A stretch of 64,000 nucleotides of DNA from Lysinibacillus agricola. GTDB taxonomy: Bacteria > Bacillota > Bacilli > Bacillales_A > Planococcaceae. Positions within the stretch are counted from its first letter, which is position 1. Each line of letters opens with the position of its first letter. The stretch covers positions 3,971,501-4,035,500 of the forward strand of contig NZ_CP067341.1 of NCBI RefSeq assembly GCF_016638705.1. Direction: 5' to 3'. A program made the translations under genes and the position numbers. The notes under the pieces are model-generated. The model saw nothing but the letters and a program-made list of their open reading frames with translations, was not told where the DNA came from and ran no database searches. Positions 1 to 8,750 of the stretch are shown piece after piece.

Positions 1-24
1 TGATTGTAATAAAGTTGAAGTCAT
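1..24 (-). CDS. rsfS: Start of ribosomal silencing factor gene, cut by window edge
   Basis: Only the first eight codons are present (MTSTLLQS). The ATG overlaps the yqeK stop as ATGA, which indicates translational coupling. In B. subtilis yqeL (rsfS), the factor that binds L14 and blocks subunit joining, follows yqeK directly. The identification therefore rests on gene order and the short peptide, not on a domain. Confidence 0.55.
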
Positions 25-593
25 CCTTCACTGTCCTCTCTTTTCATCATATCGTTATAACATTCTATTGATAATGGATAAATTGGTTGTTTTGTATCAA
101 TTAAAAATACCAATGTATGGCGCACACAAGCACTCATCGCTTTATCCAAATTTTTCTTTACTTTTTTTCGTAGACGATCAACACCATCAAATTTACGATT
201 AGGTTCAATCATATCTGCAACAAAAATAATTTTTTCTAAACGGCTCATGCCCGCGCGTCCTGTTGTATGAAAACGAATAGAATTTAACATATCCTCATCT
301 GTAATGCCAAATTCGCTTTCTGCAATATATGCACCTACTGGACCATGCAGTAATTCACTACCCCAGCCAATAAGGCGAGCATCTAATTTTTCATCACGGA
401 CGATTTTCTCCATCCATTCGATATCTGCATATTTCGCAATATCGTGAAGGATGGCAGCTATCTCAGCCTTTTTTTCATCCTCACCATATAATGTTGCTAG
501 CTCAATGGCTGTTTCCATTACACCAATGGTATGAATATAGCGCTTCTCAGGCATGCGTGGCTTAATCGCCGCCAAGTACTGTTCGCGTTCCAT
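21..593 (-). CDS. yqeK: HD-domain hydrolase YqeK, probable symmetrical Ap4A hydrolase
   Basis: This 190-residue protein has HD phosphohydrolase metal ligands: a His near residue 21, the LHDIAK motif near residue 50, His residues near 83 and 109, and an Asp in VADMIEP. YqeK-family enzymes cut diadenosine tetraphosphate symmetrically into two ADP. The start overlaps the end of nadD by about 30 bases and the stop overlaps rsfS, so it is expressed as part of the yqeG-rsfS operon. Length and neighbours match the B. subtilis gene. Confidence 0.9.
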   Translation of the reverse strand: MEREQYLAAIKPRMPEKRYIHTIGVMETAIELATLYGEDEKKAEIAAILHDIAKYADIEWMEKIVRDEKLDARLIGWGSELLHGPVGAYIAESEFGITDEDMLNSIRFHTTGRAGMSRLEKIIFVADMIEPNRKFDGVDRLRKKVKKNLDKAMSACVRHTLVFLIDTKQPIYPLSIECYNDMMKREDSEG

Positions 594-1152
594 ATAGACC
601 TTCCTCTCGTATGAACGTCTCTACCGTTTCTGGCAGTAAAAAAGTAACCGTTCCTCCAGTGGCAAGGCGTTCACGAATCAGTGTGGACGACAAATCGATT
701 TGGGGAGCTTCCACCATTAGTATAGGATACTCTGTTAGGGCCTCTGTTCCTGGACGCTTTACTCCTACAAATTGCACAAGCTTCACTAATTCATCAATAC
801 AGTACCATGTGTGAAGCGAATCAATCATGTCGCCGCCAATGATAAAGTAAAATTTCACATTAGGTTCTCTTATACACAACGAAGTAAGTGTCTTATATGA
901 ATAGGATACGCCACCCTTCTCTACCTCATACGACTCCACAGAAAAATGCGGATATGGACTTATTGCACGCTTTACCATTTCAAGGCGCTCCACATCACTG
1001 GCATCATGACGTGCAAACTTATGTGGTGGTAACGCATTTGGCATAAAGCGAACTTCATCTAAATCCAATGCATGCAGTACTTCATTAGCCATCATTAAGT
1101 GTCCATTATGTGGTGGATTAAATGTGCCTCCCAGTAAACCGACCTTTTTCAT
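562..1152 (-). CDS. nadD: Nicotinate-nucleotide adenylyltransferase
   Basis: The enzyme transfers AMP from ATP to nicotinate mononucleotide, giving deamido-NAD for NAD synthesis in the cytoplasm. The 196-residue protein opens with GGTFNPPHNGHL, the nucleotidyltransferase HxGH signature, at residues 8-19. It carries the second signature SSTLIR near residue 156. It lies between yhbY and yqeK as in B. subtilis, overlapping yqeK. Confidence 0.96.
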   Translation of the reverse strand: MKKVGLLGGTFNPPHNGHLMMANEVLHALDLDEVRFMPNALPPHKFARHDASDVERLEMVKRAISPYPHFSVESYEVEKGGVSYSYKTLTSLCIREPNVKFYFIIGGDMIDSLHTWYCIDELVKLVQFVGVKRPGTEALTEYPILMVEAPQIDLSSTLIRERLATGGTVTFLLPETVETFIREEGLYGTRTVLGGD

Positions 1153-1161
1153 CGTCTCACC

Positions 1162-1464
1162 TTATTTCGTTGCTTTTGGTAATACAATCTTTTTATGATT
1201 GCGTGATTCTTTATATAAAACAACTGTCAGTCCAATTAATTGCACAAGCTCTGCATGAGCACCCTTTGCAAGTGCTTCTGCAACTTCATGCTTGTCCTCC
1301 TCACAGTTATCTAAAATACGTACTTTAATCAGCTCTCGTACTTCCAATGCTTCACGAATTTGTTTTGTCATTTCGTCATTAACGCCGCCTTTTCCTACTT
1401 GGAAAATTGGTGTTAGATTGTGTGCTTCTGCACGTAAAAAACGTTTTTGTTTACCTGTTAACAT
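1162..1464 (-). CDS. yhbY: CRM-domain RNA-binding protein YhbY/YqeI, ribosome assembly
   Basis: This 100-residue single CRM-domain protein carries the GKGG loop near residue 23 that contacts RNA in this family. YhbY associates with pre-50S ribosomal particles. It lies 9 bp upstream of nadD and 5 bp downstream of aroE in one operon, the usual Bacillus position of yqeI. Nothing is unusual about it. Confidence 0.93.
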   Translation of the reverse strand: MLTGKQKRFLRAEAHNLTPIFQVGKGGVNDEMTKQIREALEVRELIKVRILDNCEEDKHEVAEALAKGAHAELVQLIGLTVVLYKESRNHKKIVLPKATK

Positions 1465-1469
1465 AAAAA

Positions 1470-2300
1470 TTAATATCCTCCTAATTGCGCTTTCAGTTGC
1501 GCAATCATTGAATTTGTATTTGGGTATTCACCAAGCCAGTGCTCAAAAGCAATAGCCCCTTGATGAACGAACATTCCAAGACCCGTAACGACGGTTGCTC
1601 CTTTTTCCTCAGCCGCTTTTAAAAAAGGCGTCATTAATGGATTATACACAATATCGGCCACAATTGCGCCTTTTGCAAGTCGTTCTAGTGAAAATGGCAT
1701 TGAAAAATTGCCCGTAGCAAGTCCAGCCGATGTCATTTGCACTAAAATGCCGAAATCAGCTAATGTTTCCTCAGCCTCTGCTAAAGAAATAGCATGACCT
1801 ATACCCATTTCATCGACAATTGCTTGGGCATTTGCCACTGTGCGATTGGCAATGGTTAAATTCGTGTAACCTTGCTGTTGCATAGCAAAGGCAATACCGC
1901 GAGCAGCACCGCCTGCACCAATAAGAAGGACTGGCTTATCCTTATGAGACTTACCAACCGCTTCTTCTAGCGAGCGCACAAAACCAATACCGTCTGTATT
2001 GTATCCTTTTAATTTACCTTCTTTTGTTCGGACAACCGTATTGACAGCTCCCATTTTTTCTGCCAACTCATCTAGCTCATCTAAATAAGGAATGATCGCT
2101 GTTTTATGTGGGATTGTAATGTTCCAGCCACTTGCACCTAATGTTTTTAGGCCAGCAACCGCTGACTCCATATTTTCAGAAGATACATGCACTGGAATAT
2201 ACGTCGCATCTATCGTCAGTTCCTCAAACCAAGCATTGTGCATTGCTGGGGATTTTGAATGTTCAATCGGATCACCAATAACCGCAAACCATTTCTTCAT
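1470..2300 (-). CDS. aroE: Shikimate dehydrogenase (NADP)
   Basis: Reduces 3-dehydroshikimate to shikimate in aromatic amino acid synthesis. The 276-residue protein shows the substrate-binding SKSPAMHN segment (about residues 14-21), the catalytic Lys in TIPHKT (about residue 65), Asp in NTDGIGF, the Rossmann motif GAGGAARG and the C-terminal GLGMFVHQG with substrate-binding Gln. Gene order yqeH-aroE-yhbY matches B. subtilis aroD. Confidence 0.96.
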   Translation of the reverse strand: MKKWFAVIGDPIEHSKSPAMHNAWFEELTIDATYIPVHVSSENMESAVAGLKTLGASGWNITIPHKTAIIPYLDELDELAEKMGAVNTVVRTKEGKLKGYNTDGIGFVRSLEEAVGKSHKDKPVLLIGAGGAARGIAFAMQQQGYTNLTIANRTVANAQAIVDEMGIGHAISLAEAEETLADFGILVQMTSAGLATGNFSMPFSLERLAKGAIVADIVYNPLMTPFLKAAEEKGATVVTGLGMFVHQGAIAFEHWLGEYPNTNSMIAQLKAQLGGY

Positions 2301-2330
2301 TTCCTAGTCCCTCTTCTCTACTTGTACATC

Positions 2331-3434
2331 CTAAATTAGTGATGGGCGAATTGAAACTTGTACACCTTTTGGCGCAAAAGCTGCTACAACTACATTTGCA
2401 TGCTGCACAGTAATCCATCCAAGACCAGAGAAGACAACGTCTGTTTTCGCTTCTTTGATGGAGAACTCATGACGCACTAATGGCGGTAGCTGGTCTATAA
2501 AGTCTGCAGTTGGAGGTGCAAGTAATTCACCCTTATGCTCTGCATACAATGCATCTGCCTTCTCAAGCTTTGTGCGGTGAATTGGTAAGTCATTGGCCAC
2601 ATGCACCGTAAATGCCGAACGATCACCTTGTATAAAGTCAAAACGAGCAAGAGCACCGATAAATAAAGTTTGTCCCGCATTTTGTTGGTAAACTTTCGGC
2701 TTTATTTCTTTTTTAGGCATAATATATTTTAATTCACTAGCGTCAATATGGTGTGCCATCTGATGATGATTAATAATCCCTGGTGTATCATATAATGCAC
2801 TGCCATCATCTAATGGAATTTCAATCATATCCAAAGTTGTACCCGGGAAATGAGAAGTTGTAATAACCTCACCTTCACCTGTTGCCTGCTTGATAATACG
2901 ATTAATGAACGTGGATTTCCCAACATTTGTACAACCTACAACGTAAACATTTTGTCCATTACGATACTCGTCAACGGCTTCCATCGCTTCAGTCATTCCT
3001 TTACCTTTATGGGCACTCACTAAAAGTACATCGACAGGTTGTAGACCAAGAGCCTTCGCTTCACGTTTTAGCCAATTAATCACTTTTTTCGGTTTCACAG
3101 ATTTCGGTAATAAATCGGCTTTATTCGCGATTAATAATACAGGATTTTTCCCAACGAAGCGGTGAAGTCCTGGTAACCAGCTCCCATTGAAGTCAAAAAT
3201 ATCAACAATTTTTACGATTAAGCCTTGCTGTGTTCCAAGACCGTTTAATATGCGTAAAAAGTCGTCATCTGTTAATGACACTGGTTGAATTTCATTATAG
3301 TTTTTCAAACGGAAGCAACGTTGGCAAATGACCACGTCTTTTTCTAATGATGATTGGGGTGCATACCCAACTGCTGTTTTATCTTCTGTTTGAATTGTTG
3401 TACCACAGCCAATACAATTTGGCATTTCGTTCAT
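2331..3434 (-). CDS. yqeH: Circularly permuted GTPase YqeH, 30S assembly
   Basis: YqeH is a GTPase needed for 30S subunit assembly. An N-terminal zinc finger (CIGC...CQRC) precedes a permuted G domain in which the G4 motif NKAD comes before the P-loop GCTNVGKST. I place the start at MNEMPNCIGC (367 residues): its ATG overlaps the yqeG stop as ATGA and GGGAGG lies just upstream. A longer reading adds only five residues. It is coupled to yqeG. Confidence 0.95.
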   Translation of the reverse strand: MNEMPNCIGCGTTIQTEDKTAVGYAPQSSLEKDVVICQRCFRLKNYNEIQPVSLTDDDFLRILNGLGTQQGLIVKIVDIFDFNGSWLPGLHRFVGKNPVLLIANKADLLPKSVKPKKVINWLKREAKALGLQPVDVLLVSAHKGKGMTEAMEAVDEYRNGQNVYVVGCTNVGKSTFINRIIKQATGEGEVITTSHFPGTTLDMIEIPLDDGSALYDTPGIINHHQMAHHIDASELKYIMPKKEIKPKVYQQNAGQTLFIGALARFDFIQGDRSAFTVHVANDLPIHRTKLEKADALYAEHKGELLAPPTADFIDQLPPLVRHEFSIKEAKTDVVFSGLGWITVQHANVVVAAFAPKGVQVSIRPSLI

Positions 3435-3952
3435 TCTTTTTCCTCCCAAGTAATGATTCCTTTTCGTTTTAAATCATTGAACACGCGACGTTCAATGAAT
3501 CGATTGAATTTTGTTACGAGCCCATCTGATTGTGCAACTGGTTTTACTAGTACTGTGTGCAAGCCTAAGCGATTTGCACCCATTACATCCGTTAGTAGTT
3601 GGTCTCCTACCATTACTACTTCCTGTGGACGTAGCCCTAATTGAATAACTGCATTATAAAAGGCATTACGAAGTGGCTTTTTAGCCTTATGAATATACGG
3701 AATATCTAGTGGCTCGGCAAAATGCTTGACACGTGCTTCATTATTATTCGACGCAATAATAACACGAATGCCTGATTCTTTCATAATGCGAAGCCAAATA
3801 ATAAGCTCTTCCGTTGCATCTGCACGGTCCCATTCCACAAGCGTATTATCTAAATCCGTAATGATTCCTTTAATGCCTATGTCTTGAAGTTTTTCCGGTG
3901 TAATTTCAAAAATGCTCGTTACAAATTCATCTGGTAATAAAAAATTATACAA
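3431..3952 (-). CDS. yqeG: HAD-family phosphatase YqeG
   Basis: This 173-residue HAD-IIIA phosphatase shows the nucleophile motif DLDNTLV, motif II near SNNNE and the metal-binding GDQLLTDV. The substrate is unknown; homologues are annotated as phosphatidylglycerophosphate phosphatase-like. It is the first gene of the yqeG-yqeH-aroE-yhbY-nadD-yqeK-rsfS operon, followed by yqeH with a 4-base stop/start overlap. Confidence 0.92.
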   Translation of the reverse strand: MYNFLLPDEFVTSIFEITPEKLQDIGIKGIITDLDNTLVEWDRADATEELIIWLRIMKESGIRVIIASNNNEARVKHFAEPLDIPYIHKAKKPLRNAFYNAVIQLGLRPQEVVMVGDQLLTDVMGANRLGLHTVLVKPVAQSDGLVTKFNRFIERRVFNDLKRKGIITWEEKE

Positions 3953-3988
3953 AATAGTGACCCCTAATCTAAATGTATTATTCGACCA

Positions 3989-4771
3989 TTATAGCATATT
4001 TGCAAAGGCTTCACCCATTCGAATTGGGCTTCCTTGCACAACATTATCGGTAAATTCTATTGCATCCTTTTCAAATAGCATAACTACTGTTGAGCCGAAT
4101 GAAAAATATCCGATTTCTTCACCCTTACGCCACTGTGTTGTGGTATTAGTGAGTACGATAGAGTTTACAAAGGTAGCACCAACTTTAATAAACGCTACCT
4201 GCTGATTTTTAACCACTTTCAGCTCCGTTACTGAACGATAATTGTGTGAAATTGGTTTTCTACCGTATGTAAGACCTAGCTGATTAACGGGATAGGATTT
4301 TTGCCCAAGCGTATATTGTCTTAGCACTCGCCCATCAATTGGGCTATGAATACGGTGATAATCTGCAGGACTCAAGTAAAACACAATAAAATGTCCATCT
4401 GCATATTGTGCAGCACGTTCTGTATTGCCAAGTAAATCTTGTAATGCATAAGGCTTACCCTTTACAAGAAACGTCATATCCCATTCGATACGTCCAAATG
4501 ACTCTATTTTCGCATCCACTGGACTTACATAGGTAGTGGTATTTTGTTCAATTGGACGTGCATCTTCTAAAAGCTCTCTTGTGAAAAAATCATGTAAACT
4601 TGAAAATTGTTGTTGTTTTTTTGAAACCTCTTCAAGTTTAATATCGTATACCTTCATGTAACTAGGAATAATACGTTTACTCCACTTTGCTTTTGCAATA
4701 GTTTGCAAAAGCTGGGAGGATTGCTTGCCATTTGTTAATTCAATCAAGCGTTGATATAGTTTTTCTTTCAT
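3989..4771 (-). CDS. psd: Phosphatidylserine decarboxylase
   Basis: Decarboxylates phosphatidylserine to phosphatidylethanolamine at the membrane. The 260-residue proenzyme carries HRIHSPIDG and the C-terminal FGSTVVMLFE, where cleavage before Ser generates the pyruvoyl group. The usual LGST is FGST here, which is common in Bacillales. It is transcribed divergently from pssA, whose product makes its substrate. Confidence 0.95.
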   Translation of the reverse strand: MKEKLYQRLIELTNGKQSSQLLQTIAKAKWSKRIIPSYMKVYDIKLEEVSKKQQQFSSLHDFFTRELLEDARPIEQNTTTYVSPVDAKIESFGRIEWDMTFLVKGKPYALQDLLGNTERAAQYADGHFIVFYLSPADYHRIHSPIDGRVLRQYTLGQKSYPVNQLGLTYGRKPISHNYRSVTELKVVKNQQVAFIKVGATFVNSIVLTNTTTQWRKGEEIGYFSFGSTVVMLFEKDAIEFTDNVVQGSPIRMGEAFANML

Positions 4772-4799
4772 AAAACAAAACCCCTATCGATTAATTTAG

Positions 4800-4845
4800 A
4801 CTGTCAATTTTTTCGCATTCGAAGTATAATGGTAAAATATCTTAA
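4800..4845 (+). promoter_or_regulatory. Probable promoter between psd and pssA
   Basis: A TATAAT hexamer lies about 40 bases upstream of the pssA start in the 94 bp divergent gap. The sequence at the -35 distance is weak. The promoter is inferred. Confidence 0.4.
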
Positions 4846-4865
4846 GTGTAAAGGAGTGATCCCCC

Positions 4866-5408
4866 TTGTTTTTTTATCACAAGTTGGTGGATACCACGGT
4901 TAAGAAAATGAAATCGCAAACAGCAAACTTCATTACAATCAGTAATATGTCCTTTGGTGGCGCGGCCATTATGGCTACACTACATGAATATTATAGCTAC
5001 AGTGTCTTGTTTATCTTTATTGCTGCCCTTCTTGATCGCTATGATGGAAAGGTAGCTAGAGCACTCGGACAAGTGTCTGATCTAGGTAAACAATTAGACT
5101 CTATGAGTGATATTATATCATTTGGTGTGGCACCTGCATTATTAATGTATGAAGTTGTCTTAGTCGACTTTGGTTTTGTCGGCATGATGATGACAGTACT
5201 GTACATCGTCTGCGGTGCAATGAGATTAGCTCGCTTCAATATTAGTGAAGCAAACGGTTATTTCACAGGGTTACCAATTACTGCGGCAGGTACGCTTATA
5301 ACTTTAACGTATTTTGCCTCTAATACGTTCCACCCGGCATTTTATCTTTTCCTTTTCCCAATACTAGCATTACTAATGATTAGTACAATCACGTTAAAAA
5401 AAGTGTAA
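4866..5408 (+). CDS. pssA: CDP-diacylglycerol-serine O-phosphatidyltransferase
   Basis: Condenses CDP-diacylglycerol with serine to phosphatidylserine. The 180-residue membrane protein contains the CDP-alcohol phosphatidyltransferase signature: DG, then AR, then G and two spaced Asp residues, about residues 59-81. Several hydrophobic helices follow. The start is a TTG placed after AAAGGAGTGATC. It is divergent from psd, making a two-step phosphatidylethanolamine module. Confidence 0.94.
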   Translation: MFFYHKLVDTTVKKMKSQTANFITISNMSFGGAAIMATLHEYYSYSVLFIFIAALLDRYDGKVARALGQVSDLGKQLDSMSDIISFGVAPALLMYEVVLVDFGFVGMMMTVLYIVCGAMRLARFNISEANGYFTGLPITAAGTLITLTYFASNTFHPAFYLFLFPILALLMISTITLKKV

Positions 5409-5437
5409 CAGCGCATTTGCTGTTGCACTTTTTTTCA
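5396..5437 (+). terminator. Intrinsic terminator of pssA
   Basis: A hairpin with arms containing AACAGC/GCTGTT, extended by A-rich and T-rich flanks and ending in a run of Ts. It overlaps the pssA stop codon. Confidence 0.8.
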
Positions 5438-5495
5438 TTTAACGCAGTTTCTTAACATATACTGTCGAAAAATGGGGAAAGGATGAAATCATTCA

Positions 5496-6203
5496 ATGAG
5501 CGGAATTTTTACATCTATGTTGCAGTTATGGCTTGAGATCCCAGCGTTACTTGGCTATTTAAAGGGGCAAACTTTCCATAAACCCTTTTCAAAAGAAGAG
5601 GAAGCTGCTTGTATTGAACGATTTTTAGGCGGTGATGAGCAAGCGCGTCTTGATCTAATTGAGCGTAATATGAGGCTCGTTGCACACGTTGTGAAAAAAT
5701 TCCACCCAAAACATGAACAACTTGATGATTATATTTCCATCGGTACTATTGGTCTTATGAAAGCTGTAGAAAGTTATACGCCTGACAAAAAAACCCGTCT
5801 TGCCACTTATGCTGCCCGTTGTATCGAAAATGAAATTTTAATGCATTTGCGTACTCAGAAAAAAGTGCAAAAAGATGTTTCCTTATTTGAGCCAATCGGT
5901 ACAGATAAAGATGGTAATGCCCTACAAATCCGAGATCTATTACAATGCGATGAAGAGAGTGCAACAGAAAAACTTGAACATAAAGAGCATGTTGCACAAC
6001 TATACCATTATTTGCATATGCTTGATGCTCGTGAGCTAGAAATCGTTACCCTTCGCTATGGTTTAAACCAACAGGATGCACTTACGCAAAAGGAAATCGC
6101 TGCACGTTTAAATATTTCTCGTAGTTATGTATCTCGCATTGAAAAGCGAGCGCTTATTAAACTCTATCAATTATATAAAAGAGATCAAAAGTCTATTGAA
6201 TAA
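5496..6203 (+). CDS. sigK: RNA polymerase sigma-K factor, uninterrupted
   Basis: This 235-residue sigma-70-type factor has a hydrophobic N-terminal pro-sequence of about 20 residues, like pro-sigma-K, which SpoIVFB cleaves in the mother cell. Region 2 contains RLVAHVVKKF, DYISIGTIGLMKAVESY and TYAARCIENEI. Region 4 ends with a helix-turn-helix (ISRSYVSRIEKRAL). The gene is intact, with no skin-type excision element. Its presence is the strongest sign of an endospore former. Confidence 0.93.
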   Translation: MSGIFTSMLQLWLEIPALLGYLKGQTFHKPFSKEEEAACIERFLGGDEQARLDLIERNMRLVAHVVKKFHPKHEQLDDYISIGTIGLMKAVESYTPDKKTRLATYAARCIENEILMHLRTQKKVQKDVSLFEPIGTDKDGNALQIRDLLQCDEESATEKLEHKEHVAQLYHYLHMLDARELEIVTLRYGLNQQDALTQKEIAARLNISRSYVSRIEKRALIKLYQLYKRDQKSIE

Positions 6204-6279
6204 TATACTGTAAATTGATAATTGTAAAATTTCAATAAATCCATTAGATTAATCGGCAATTAATCTTGTATTTTTTTGA

Positions 6280-6404
6280 TTATCACCATAACATGTGGTT
6301 GATTTCCGTTCCGATTGAGCGCTTTCCTGGAGGGGCTGATGAGCCACTTTGCGCGAAAGCGAAGCGTCAGCGGCAGATGGTTTTTGCACTTTTGGTAATG
6401 AGCC
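6280..6404. repeat. Mosaic palindromic repeat, copy 1
   Basis: Contains the end module (TATCACCATAAC...GGTTGATTTCCGTTCCG), the CGATGAGCC-like module and one GCGAAAGCGAAGCG core. It ends in TTTTGGTAATGAGCC, the inverted counterpart of the left end. It lies in the convergent gap after sigK. Confidence 0.8.
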
Positions 6405-6439
6405 AATCCTTAGAAAGTTAGCGAAACTAATTAAACTGT

Positions 6440-6482
6440 AAAAAGCTCCCTTGCGATATTGAATGTCGCAAGAGAGCTTTTT
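6440..6482. terminator. Bidirectional terminator between sigK and a small ORF
   Basis: A 16 bp stem (arms containing AAAAGCTC and CTTGCGA) with A and T tracts on both sides. It follows the minus-strand 30-codon ORF by three bases and could also serve sigK. Confidence 0.8.
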
Positions 6483-6484
6483 CC

Positions 6485-6577
6485 TCAATGAAATTCTACA
6501 GATTCTGAAAGTTCTGCTGAAATAAGTGTACCTAGTAACGTCGTAATAATGACTACACCTGCTGTTAAAAATAGCAC
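6485..6577 (-). CDS. Possible 30-residue membrane peptide
   Basis: A GTG start with GGGAGG eight bases upstream opens a 30-codon frame. It encodes one hydrophobic helix (FLTAGVVIITTLLGTLI) and a polar acidic tail ending ESVEFH. A strong terminator follows the stop immediately. In the same frame hydrophobic sequence continues upstream (FGWEAFRV) to an in-frame TAA, so this may instead be the tail of a longer broken gene. I do not recognise the family. Confidence 0.4.
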   Translation of the reverse strand: MLFLTAGVVIITTLLGTLISAELSESVEFH

Positions 6578-6700
6578 CCGGAATGCCTCCCATCCAAATA
6601 TGAAGAGATTTAATTAACAACAGTTTAGCATTGGTGAGACTTTCAAACTGTGATTTTTCTCACACTACAGACCACTCATTTTGACCATTCTGTGTACTTT

Positions 6701-6796
6701 ATCCCACATTAACGGGCAATAAAAATACGATTGGTGAAAACTAATAATCAGCGGGGCGATAAAAAACTCCCCCTCTGATTAAAGTTTAACTTTATA
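6701..6796. repeat. Second repeat family, copy near mtnN
   Basis: Contains ATCCCACATTAACGGGCA and then a hairpin with arms TAATCAG/CTGATTA enclosing GGGG/CCCC. The same two blocks occur at 44530-44718. The hairpin lies just past the mtnN stop and may act as its terminator. Confidence 0.6.
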
Positions 6797-7484
6797 ACGT
6801 TTCAATAGCTTTTAGTACTATTTGTGTCGAATGCTTTGCAGCTACTGGCAAAAACTCATCGAAACTGATATTCGATTCTTTTCCAGCAATATCTGATAAA
6901 GCACGAATAACAACAAACGGAGTATCAAATTGATAGCAAACTTGTGCAACAGCTGCAGCTTCCATCTCTACAGCCTTCATTTGTGGGAAATGGCGACGAG
7001 CAGCTTCTACACGAATAGGATCATTCATAAAAGCATCGCCTGAGCAAATTAAACCAACACCGTACTGGTGCTCTCCAACTGCCTTTACTGCCTCTTCAGC
7101 CACTTTCATAAGTTTTTCATCTGATTTGTAAGCTGCTGGCATACCAGCCATCTGACCAATTTCATAACCGAAAATCGTTACATCTACATCATGATGACGG
7201 ACTTCATCTGAAATAACGACTGCGCCTACTTCAAGAGTCTCATCATAGCCCCCGGCAGAGCCCGTATTAATGACTACATCAGGCTTGAATTCATGTAATA
7301 GAATAGTAGTTGACATTGCAGCATTCACTTTACCAATACCACTTTTTAATAAAACTACCTCTTTCCCTTCATAAGTTCCAGTTGTATATTCACTGCCTGC
7401 TATTGTTGTGCTTTTTGCATGATCTAATGATGCTCGTAAAAGCTCTACTTCTTCTTCCATTGCGCCGATTACTGCAATTTTCAT
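6792..7484 (-). CDS. mtnN: 5'-methylthioadenosine/S-adenosylhomocysteine nucleosidase
   Basis: Hydrolyses MTA and SAH to adenine plus the thioribose compound, feeding methionine salvage and the activated-methyl cycle. The 230-residue protein has the N-terminal [10 protein letters not shown], the GSAGGYD phosphate/ribose segment, [10 protein letters not shown] with the substrate-binding Glu, and the catalytic Asp in ALSDIAG. yrrS lies 60 bp upstream on the same strand. Confidence 0.95.
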   Translation of the reverse strand: MKIAVIGAMEEEVELLRASLDHAKSTTIAGSEYTTGTYEGKEVVLLKSGIGKVNAAMSTTILLHEFKPDVVINTGSAGGYDETLEVGAVVISDEVRHHDVDVTIFGYEIGQMAGMPAAYKSDEKLMKVAEEAVKAVGEHQYGVGLICSGDAFMNDPIRVEAARRHFPQMKAVEMEAAAVAQVCYQFDTPFVVIRALSDIAGKESNISFDEFLPVAAKHSTQIVLKAIETL

Positions 7485-7544
7485 ATCTCTGTTAATTCCC
7501 TTCTTTATTAGCTCTATTAAAAATAAACAAACGAGTTATTTTCG

Positions 7545-8198
7545 TCAATAGGCGCCATTTAATGTATTTAGTTGCTCAAGTTGAACTGGTAGCCAACCTT
7601 CATTGTCGACCCATTCCATGCTAACACGATACATTTTTGTCTTATCATTCGTTGAGACTGTTGCAATAGCCGAATTAGCACTACCGTTATTACCTATACG
7701 CCAGACAATCATCTGATCCTTTTCGATACCTGTAACGGCTGTAACTGTTGCGACCTTTTCAGCCCAGTCTACTGATTTATCATCGTAAGAAGACACATGC
7801 TGGCCTGTTTGTGTTGTAGGTGTAGGCTCCCAACTTTTATTTGTTATGACCTTGTCAACAATTGGGTTGTCTGAAGTAGTTTCAGTAGTAGCGTCCTGTT
7901 CAGATGTTTGAGTTTCTTCTGTGGGCTCTTCCTTTGCAGGTTTTTCCTCTTGAGCTGCAACATCATTATTTTGCTCTTTAGAAGGCTCTTCCTTCACATC
8001 TTCTTTGTCGTTCTTCTGCTCCTGTATTGGCTCGTCTTTCTCAGCTTTTCCTGCATCATCCTGCCATTTAAACACGTATGTTGCTGTTATAATAATTAAT
8101 ATCACGACAATACCAATTAAAACATTCAATAGTTTATCTAGCTTTTTATTATGAGATGGCTGCAAATGACGACTGCTTCGAGTTTGTCGTTCACTCAT
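7545..8198 (-). CDS. yrrS: YrrS-like DUF1510 membrane-anchored protein
   Basis: 217 residues: a basic cytoplasmic N terminus, one transmembrane helix (about residues 24-44, VLIGIVVILIIITATYVF), a long Glu/Lys/Thr-rich low-complexity linker, and a C-terminal globular domain of about 90 residues typical of DUF1510. In B. subtilis yrrS accompanies a penicillin-binding protein gene between greA and mtnN. No PBP is present at this locus. The function is unknown. Confidence 0.8.
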   Translation of the reverse strand: MSERQTRSSRHLQPSHNKKLDKLLNVLIGIVVILIIITATYVFKWQDDAGKAEKDEPIQEQKNDKEDVKEEPSKEQNNDVAAQEEKPAKEEPTEETQTSEQDATTETTSDNPIVDKVITNKSWEPTPTTQTGQHVSSYDDKSVDWAEKVATVTAVTGIEKDQMIVWRIGNNGSANSAIATVSTNDKTKMYRVSMEWVDNEGWLPVQLEQLNTLNGAY

Positions 8199-8320
8199 GA
8201 AGTCTCCCCCTCTCTAGCCAATATTCTATCAAGTTCAACAGTACTTGCAAAATAATTGTGCTCATATATTTTTTCATAGAGAAAAATAAAGACATCTCGA
8301 CGTATTTTCCAAAGATTTTT
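8199..8320. other. Upstream region of yrrS
   Basis: AT-rich sequence with a GGGGGAGA ribosome binding site before yrrS. I see no gene. The repeat copies at 8321-8470 and 8527-8700 fill the rest of the gap to greA. Confidence 0.4.
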
Positions 8321-8470
8321 GGATCATCACCAAAACGTGTGGTTGATTTCCGCTCCGACTGGGCGCTTTGTAGCTGCTGTCGCTAATCCCCAAGGAGTCA
8401 CCCAGCCGTAACGAAAATCAACCTATTTACATAGTATACGTTTTAGCAAATGTCATCCACAACTTTCGAT
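8321..8470. repeat. Mosaic palindromic repeat, copy 2
   Basis: Left end ATCATCACCAAAACGTGTGG, then TTGATTTCCGCTCCGACTGGGCG. The right half contains CCCCAAGGAGTCACCCAG and the end block TGTCATCCACAACTTTCGAT. The two halves are inverted versions of each other, so the whole can fold. Confidence 0.8.
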
Positions 8471-8526
8471 AAAGAACCATTTTTTACCATTTGCGTGAAA
8501 ATTTAAACGGAATATGGATTCAAGAA

Positions 8527-8700
8527 TCAATTTCTCCTTGGCGTAATTGCTGTTGTCGCTTCGCTTTCGCACAGATAAACCCTGTTGTTGCTGTCGCTTC
8601 GCTTTCGCACAGATAAACCCTGTTGTTGCTGTCGCTTCGCTTTCGCACAGATAAACCCTGTTGTTGCTGTCGCTACAAAAAAACATTTGCGGATGAAGAA
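8527..8700. repeat. Tandem core array, 38 bp unit
   Basis: Three copies of a unit containing GTCGCTTCGCTTTCGCACAG, bounded by TCAATTTCTCCTTGGCGTAA on one side and AACATTTGCGGATGAAGA on the other. The same two boundary blocks occur around other arrays (25801-26067, 45948-46117). Confidence 0.8.
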
Positions 8701-8741
8701 AAAGCAGCTAGCTCTCTTTTAAAAGATAAGCTAACTGCTTG
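8700..8741 (-). terminator. Terminator of greA
   Basis: On the minus strand, arms AAGCAGTTAGCTT and AGCTAGCTGCTT are followed by a T run. It lies ten bases after the greA stop. Confidence 0.75.
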
Positions 8742-8750
8742 TACAAAAAA

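Noticed and set aside
5496..6203. skin-type interruption of sigK
   Set aside because: The gene is continuous from the pro-sequence to the region 4 helix-turn-helix, and no recombinase gene is nearby.
6249..6620. 123-residue minus-strand ORF
   Set aside because: It spans a terminator and a repeat copy and starts at a TTG without a ribosome site. The 30-codon frame in another phase is better supported.
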